From the NCBI GenBank assembly GCA_035687895.1, contig DASRUE010000205.1, forward strand, positions 1 to 7,940: 7,940 nucleotides of DNA. The letters run 5' to 3'. The notes below the pieces were generated by a model. The model worked only from the letters and a program-made list of their open reading frames with translations, searched no databases and was not told the origin of the DNA. The position numbers and the translations under genes were made by a program. Origin of the DNA: JAERML01 sp035687895. Its GTDB lineage: Bacteria; Bacteroidota; Ignavibacteria; UBA10030; UBA6906. Below, one piece after another: positions 5,261 to 7,940 of the stretch; the first letter of the stretch is position 1, and every line of letters starts with the position of its first letter.

Positions 5261-6655
5261 CAGAGACTTCCGCATTTCCATTCTGCCGATCACCCAAACA
5301 ACCACCGACACGGCCACGCCAGGAAACATCGGCTCGATACCAAAGGGATACCGGTCGGAAGTCCCGAGCTGTTGAGACCAGCCGAGCAAAAGCCAGACGG
5401 TTGAGGTTAGCCAGCCGGAGAGCATTGCAACAAATCCGAATAAGGCGGAGATCCGCGTCCTACTGAAGTAGCTCGACACAAGAGGCACGAGCAATCCCGG
5501 CACGATCACGGTCCCGATCGTGTACCACAACTTGATGACCGACGGGATGTAGACTGAGAGTGCTATGGAAAGAACTGCCGTGAACAAGAGTCCAACGCGT
5601 GTATACGCCAGGATGCGCGACTCATCCGTCTGCTTCACCCGCCAGACGATATCTCTGCCTAATGTTGCAGCGGAAACAAACGCCAGCGTGTTCAGCGATG
5701 ACATGATCGTTGCGAGCATGCCGATGTAGAACAGTCCCTTCGCCACCGGAGGGAGCGTCATCTCTGCAAGAAGAGGGTATGCCATCACCGGCTGAGCAAG
5801 TGTGGGCAATGCGGCCCTTGCATACAATCCCGCCGTGGCCGTCATGGCATCAAACAAGAACCAGAACCCGATCGATACGAGAATTCCTTTCTGTGCCACC
5901 TCCCCCGATTTCGCCGCATAGCAGCGTTGATGAAACGACGGATCGACCAGTGTCCAGAGTGCGATGAAAAACCAGACAACCACGAACTGAATGGAGTTGC
6001 CACCATTCCATGTGAGATGAAGTGCCGGAACGTTTTGCCGGATGAACTCCAGTCCGCCGAACTTTCCGTACGCGTACGGGAGAATGATCCCGAAGCCGAT
6101 GAACATCAGGATGAACTCGAACACATCTGTTCTGACGTCGGACCGAAATCCCCCAAAGAACAGATATGCTGTCGTCGCCAGTGTTCCGATGAAAACGCAA
6201 GGAACAAGTCCCCAGCCCGTGAGGAGTTCGAGAAGCACACCGAGCATCAGGATGTACGGCGCGGGAGTCATCAGGAGAAATGTCAGAAATGCACCGAGGA
6301 GCGCTGTCTTCCGGTCGTATGCCTGGTGGAGTTTGTCGGGAATGGTAAGGAAGTTGGACGCGCGGATGCGCTTTGCCAGAAGGAACGCAAACAGGAAAGC
6401 AAAGAGATAGTACGGGACACCCTGCACAACCCAGTTGGAGATTCCGTAGAGGTAGGAAAATTCCCCCACGCCAAGAATGCCGCCATACCAGGTCGACACC
6501 AACGTCATGACAAAGACAGGAAGCGTCAGGGAACGGCCGGCAAGGAGGAACTCGGTTGTGTCCGAGTTTTTTTTCGTCGAGAGGAAACCAATGACGAGCA
6601 CGGCAGCAAAGTAGCCGACGACGAGAATCAGGTCGATGGTGGCAAAAGTGACCAT
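5246..6655 (-). CDS. Sodium:solute symporter (SSS family), candidate thiamine carrier
   Basis: A 469-residue inner-membrane protein with about 13 hydrophobic segments, the normal size for SSS (PF00474) carriers. Visible landmarks are a first helix at about 6-25, the unwound-helix segment VSTWYGGILGVGEFSYLYG (53-71), YLFFGGFRSDVRTDVFEF (164-181, the conserved GGF...TD loop), and TIMSSLNTLAFVSAA (316-330), whose Ser319/Ser320 match the Na2 sodium-site serines of the LeuT-like fold. The gene starts 3 bases after the stop of thiamine pyrophosphokinase, so the two are almost certainly co-transcribed. Family identity is firm. The thiamine substrate is an inference from context and from known predictions that some PanF-like SSS members (ThiV) carry thiamine or its precursors. 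Pantothenate, proline, sugars or nucleosides remain possible. No strong ribosome site is seen before the ATG. Confidence 0.9.
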   Translation of the reverse strand: MVTFATIDLILVVGYFAAVLVIGFLSTKKNSDTTEFLLAGRSLTLPVFVMTLVSTWYGGILGVGEFSYLYGISNWVVQGVPYYLFAFLFAFLLAKRIRASNFLTIPDKLHQAYDRKTALLGAFLTFLLMTPAPYILMLGVLLELLTGWGLVPCVFIGTLATTAYLFFGGFRSDVRTDVFEFILMFIGFGIILPYAYGKFGGLEFIRQNVPALHLTWNGGNSIQFVVVWFFIALWTLVDPSFHQRCYAAKSGEVAQKGILVSIGFWFLFDAMTATAGLYARAALPTLAQPVMAYPLLAEMTLPPVAKGLFYIGMLATIMSSLNTLAFVSAATLGRDIVWRVKQTDESRILAYTRVGLLFTAVLSIALSVYIPSVIKLWYTIGTVIVPGLLVPLVSSYFSRTRISALFGFVAMLSGWLTSTVWLLLGWSQQLGTSDRYPFGIEPMFPGVAVSVVVWVIGRMEMRKSLVHRE

Positions 6656-6658
6656 TGG

Positions 6659-7297
6659 TTACTTTGCCGTCCTCAGGTCACCGAAGGCGATCAAAAGCAT
6701 GTTTCCCTTTTGCACGTGGATGCTAAAGGAAGACAGCCGAACGATGTTACTCACCCCGATCTCCCCTACTCTCATGGTCGCGTTGGTAAGCGGATACTGC
6801 AGCCCTCGCAGTGTAATCCCCGAGCATTGCCCGAATGGAATCAGACTGATTGTTGTGCCGACTTTTGCCCGGAACGCAGCCGCTCGTCCAACTGGACGGG
6901 CAGTCCATCCGTTTCCCACAAACTCCAGAGAGATGCGGGACGTGTAGTTCCAGATCACCGAAAGGTTTCCCAATGTGAAATCCAATCGTTTGCCTGTTGC
7001 AGCAATAATTGTTGCCTTCGCGATGCGTCGAGTGACCACAAAATCCAGCGCCTTTTCCAGGTCGGTGTTATCCTGCCGGGCCACATGCACAAGCAATGTT
7101 GTTCGGAAGAACCGTTTCGTGGAAGGCTTGATCGAGTCGAGATCACCAATGATCACATCGGGACGGATGCCGTACCGGCGTGCAATGTTTGCTCCGCCAT
7201 CAGCAGCAACGATAACGTCTGCTTTCCGTGCCAATCGTTTTGCCAACGGGCGAGAGGGGGGCTCCCCATTACAGATGATCAACACATGTCCGGCCAT
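6659..7297 (-). CDS. Thiamine pyrophosphokinase
   Basis: A 212-residue cytosolic enzyme that moves pyrophosphate from ATP to thiamine, giving thiamine pyrophosphate directly from salvaged vitamin. Catalytic N-terminal domain: AADGGAN (31-37), PDVIIGDLDS (46-55), QDNTDLEKAL (75-84) and GKRLDFTLGN (102-111). The last of these usually reads G-x-R-x-D-H, so the His is replaced by Phe here. The C-terminal thiamine-binding beta domain is visible as SLIPFGQCSGITLRGLQYPL (151-170) and GVSNIV (181-186). Length is normal for the bacterial family. It lies between a TonB receptor and a sodium symporter on the same strand, with 87 bases to the receptor and 3 to the symporter. No TPP riboswitch is recognisable in the 87-base leader; any control is probably upstream of the receptor, outside the window. 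Confidence 0.92.
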   Translation of the reverse strand: MAGHVLIICNGEPPSRPLAKRLARKADVIVAADGGANIARRYGIRPDVIIGDLDSIKPSTKRFFRTTLLVHVARQDNTDLEKALDFVVTRRIAKATIIAATGKRLDFTLGNLSVIWNYTSRISLEFVGNGWTARPVGRAAAFRAKVGTTISLIPFGQCSGITLRGLQYPLTNATMRVGEIGVSNIVRLSSFSIHVQKGNMLLIAFGDLRTAK

Positions 7298-7333
7298 AAG
7301 AAGTCTCTACCAGTGAATTGAGCGCCCTGAGAG

Positions 7334-7389
7334 TGTAGGTCGGCTTTCAAGCCGACAGCATAGGACGTCGAACTGAGGTTCGACCTACA
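7334..7389. repeat. BIME-like pair of inverted REP elements with GTAG heads
   Basis: Two palindromes face each other. On plus, GTAG (7335-7338) is followed by a perfect 8-base stem, GTCGGCTT/AAGCCGAC (7339-7356, 2-base loop). On minus, GTAG (7388-7385) is followed by a 7-base stem, GTCGAAC/GTTCGAC (7384-7367, 4-base loop). A 10-base spacer separates them, and the outer 9 bases TGTAGGTCG/CGACCTACA also pair. A GTAG tetranucleotide at the foot of a palindrome is the signature of REPs mobilised by RAYT (TnpA-REP) transposases. The minus-strand REP contains the receptor's TAG stop (7387-7385). The hairpins may also end or stabilise receptor mRNA. Confidence 0.75.
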
Positions 7390-7940
7390 ACCGGATCGCA
7401 AGATTGAAGAACGCATTCCGCTCCGCGCCGACAAAGAACGATGCCCCTTCGCCATACGCGGCATACAAAGTATCGAACACATTGTTGACCTGTACCCTCG
7501 CTTCAACATCAATACCGTCTGTGACATTCCGGAATGTATACGCGCACCATGCATCGCTGACGAAGAAGGGATCGACAGTGTTCGCCTCGTCTTTGAAATT
7601 ATCGGTGTGCTGCTTCCCGACGTAGCGGCCGCTCCATGAAAGCGCGAAGGTCTCGTTCCGATACGTCATGCGGATGTTCCCCAGAAAATCCGGGAAGCCC
7701 GCAATAGGGTTGTCCTTCAGACTGACTGCTGCGCCCGTTGTGTAATCCGAATGCCGTACGAACCTGTTTCGGCTGAGTGTCGCGTTGCCTGAGAGTTCCA
7801 GGTCGGGCAGAATCTTCGCTTTCACACTTGCCTCAATTCCAGTGTGACGCGTCCGATCGGCATTGCCGGTGATCGGCTGCCCGAACCTGTCCACCTGTCC
7901 ACTCTTGACTATCTCATCGGTGAACTCCATCCAGTACAGG
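7385..7940 (-). CDS. TonB-dependent outer-membrane receptor, C-terminal fragment
   Basis: The reading frame is open to the right edge and supplies the last 184 or so residues of a larger protein, beginning LYWMEFTDEIV. The plug and most of the barrel lie outside the window. Visible strand patterns are typical of the barrel's end: YWMEFTDEIV, then a QPITGN-type loop, TRHTGIEASVKAKI, LELSGNATLSRNRF, FALSWSGRYVGKQHTDN, VEARVQVNNVFDTLYAAYG and the closing ERNAFFNLAIRL. N-x-x-D-x-x-Y-x-x-Y is a common end motif of these receptors. The protein ends in Leu rather than the usual terminal Phe, exactly where a REP element supplies the stop codon. It would import a scarce ligand using TonB/ExbBD energy. 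Next to thiamine pyrophosphokinase, a thiamine-type ligand is the leading guess, unproven. Confidence 0.88.
   Translation of the reverse strand, partial: LYWMEFTDEIVKSGQVDRFGQPITGNADRTRHTGIEASVKAKILPDLELSGNATLSRNRFVRHSDYTTGAAVSLKDNPIAGFPDFLGNIRMTYRNETFALSWSGRYVGKQHTDNFKDEANTVDPFFVSDAWCAYTFRNVTDGIDVEARVQVNNVFDTLYAAYGEGASFFVGAERNAFFNLAIRL

Noticed and set aside
5927..7321. Long open frame on the plus strand opposite the symporter and thiamine pyrophosphokinase
   Set aside because: Its translation is highly charged, low in pattern and matches no family, while the opposite strand encodes two clear proteins. It is an antisense shadow.
7327..7332. CTGAGA on the plus strand near the kinase start, recalling the TPP riboswitch core
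   Set aside because: It is on the wrong strand for the thiamine genes, which are on minus, and none of the partner segments of the riboswitch are present around it.

Overview
The window reads as an ordinary bacterial chromosome segment, densely coded, of moderate GC (a little over 50% by eye), with no rRNA, tRNA, phage or IS gene visible. A TonB-dependent outer-membrane receptor, a lipoprotein and a Tat signal point to a diderm. The NtrC-type regulator with a GSFTDA loop, the TonB receptor next to thiamine pyrophosphokinase, and E. coli-like -35/-10 promoters would fit the Bacteroidota/Chlorobiota/Ignavibacteria side of the FCB group. That placement is an inference from gene style, not a measured result.

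Left block (1-2845, all minus strand; transcription runs right to left): adenosine deaminase, a small cysteine-containing lipoprotein, a SixA-type histidine phosphatase, an adenosine-specific kinase family protein (PF04008) and the first 55 codons of a Tat-exported protein, possibly a class V aminotransferase. Gaps between the first four genes are only 3, 8 and 10 bases, so they look like one operon. It starts from a promoter with an extended -10 near 2897-2925. The operon carries two competing fates for adenosine: deamination to inosine and phosphorylation to AMP.

Middle block (2846-5258, plus strand): a 202-base divergent intergenic region holds back-to-back sigma70-type promoters, a 10-base inverted repeat enclosing them and a possible 15-codon upstream ORF ending in an ATGA overlap with the next gene. 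Then come an NtrC-family sigma54-dependent response regulator with no sensor kinase beside it, and a SpoU/TrmH-type RNA 2'-O-ribose methyltransferase. The methyltransferase converges on, and overlaps by 13 bases, the symporter of the right block. Both stop codons sit inside one small hairpin.

Right block (5246-7940, minus strand): the C-terminal part of a TonB-dependent receptor, thiamine pyrophosphokinase and a sodium:solute symporter, in that order of transcription. I read this as a candidate thiamine salvage locus (outer-membrane uptake, inner-membrane uptake, pyrophosphorylation). An SSS-family carrier would stand where PnuT usually sits in Bacteroidota. Between receptor and kinase lies a 56-base pair of REP elements in inverted orientation (BIME-like). 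Each begins with GTAG, and one of them supplies the receptor's stop codon.

There is no gene-free stretch over 300 bases.
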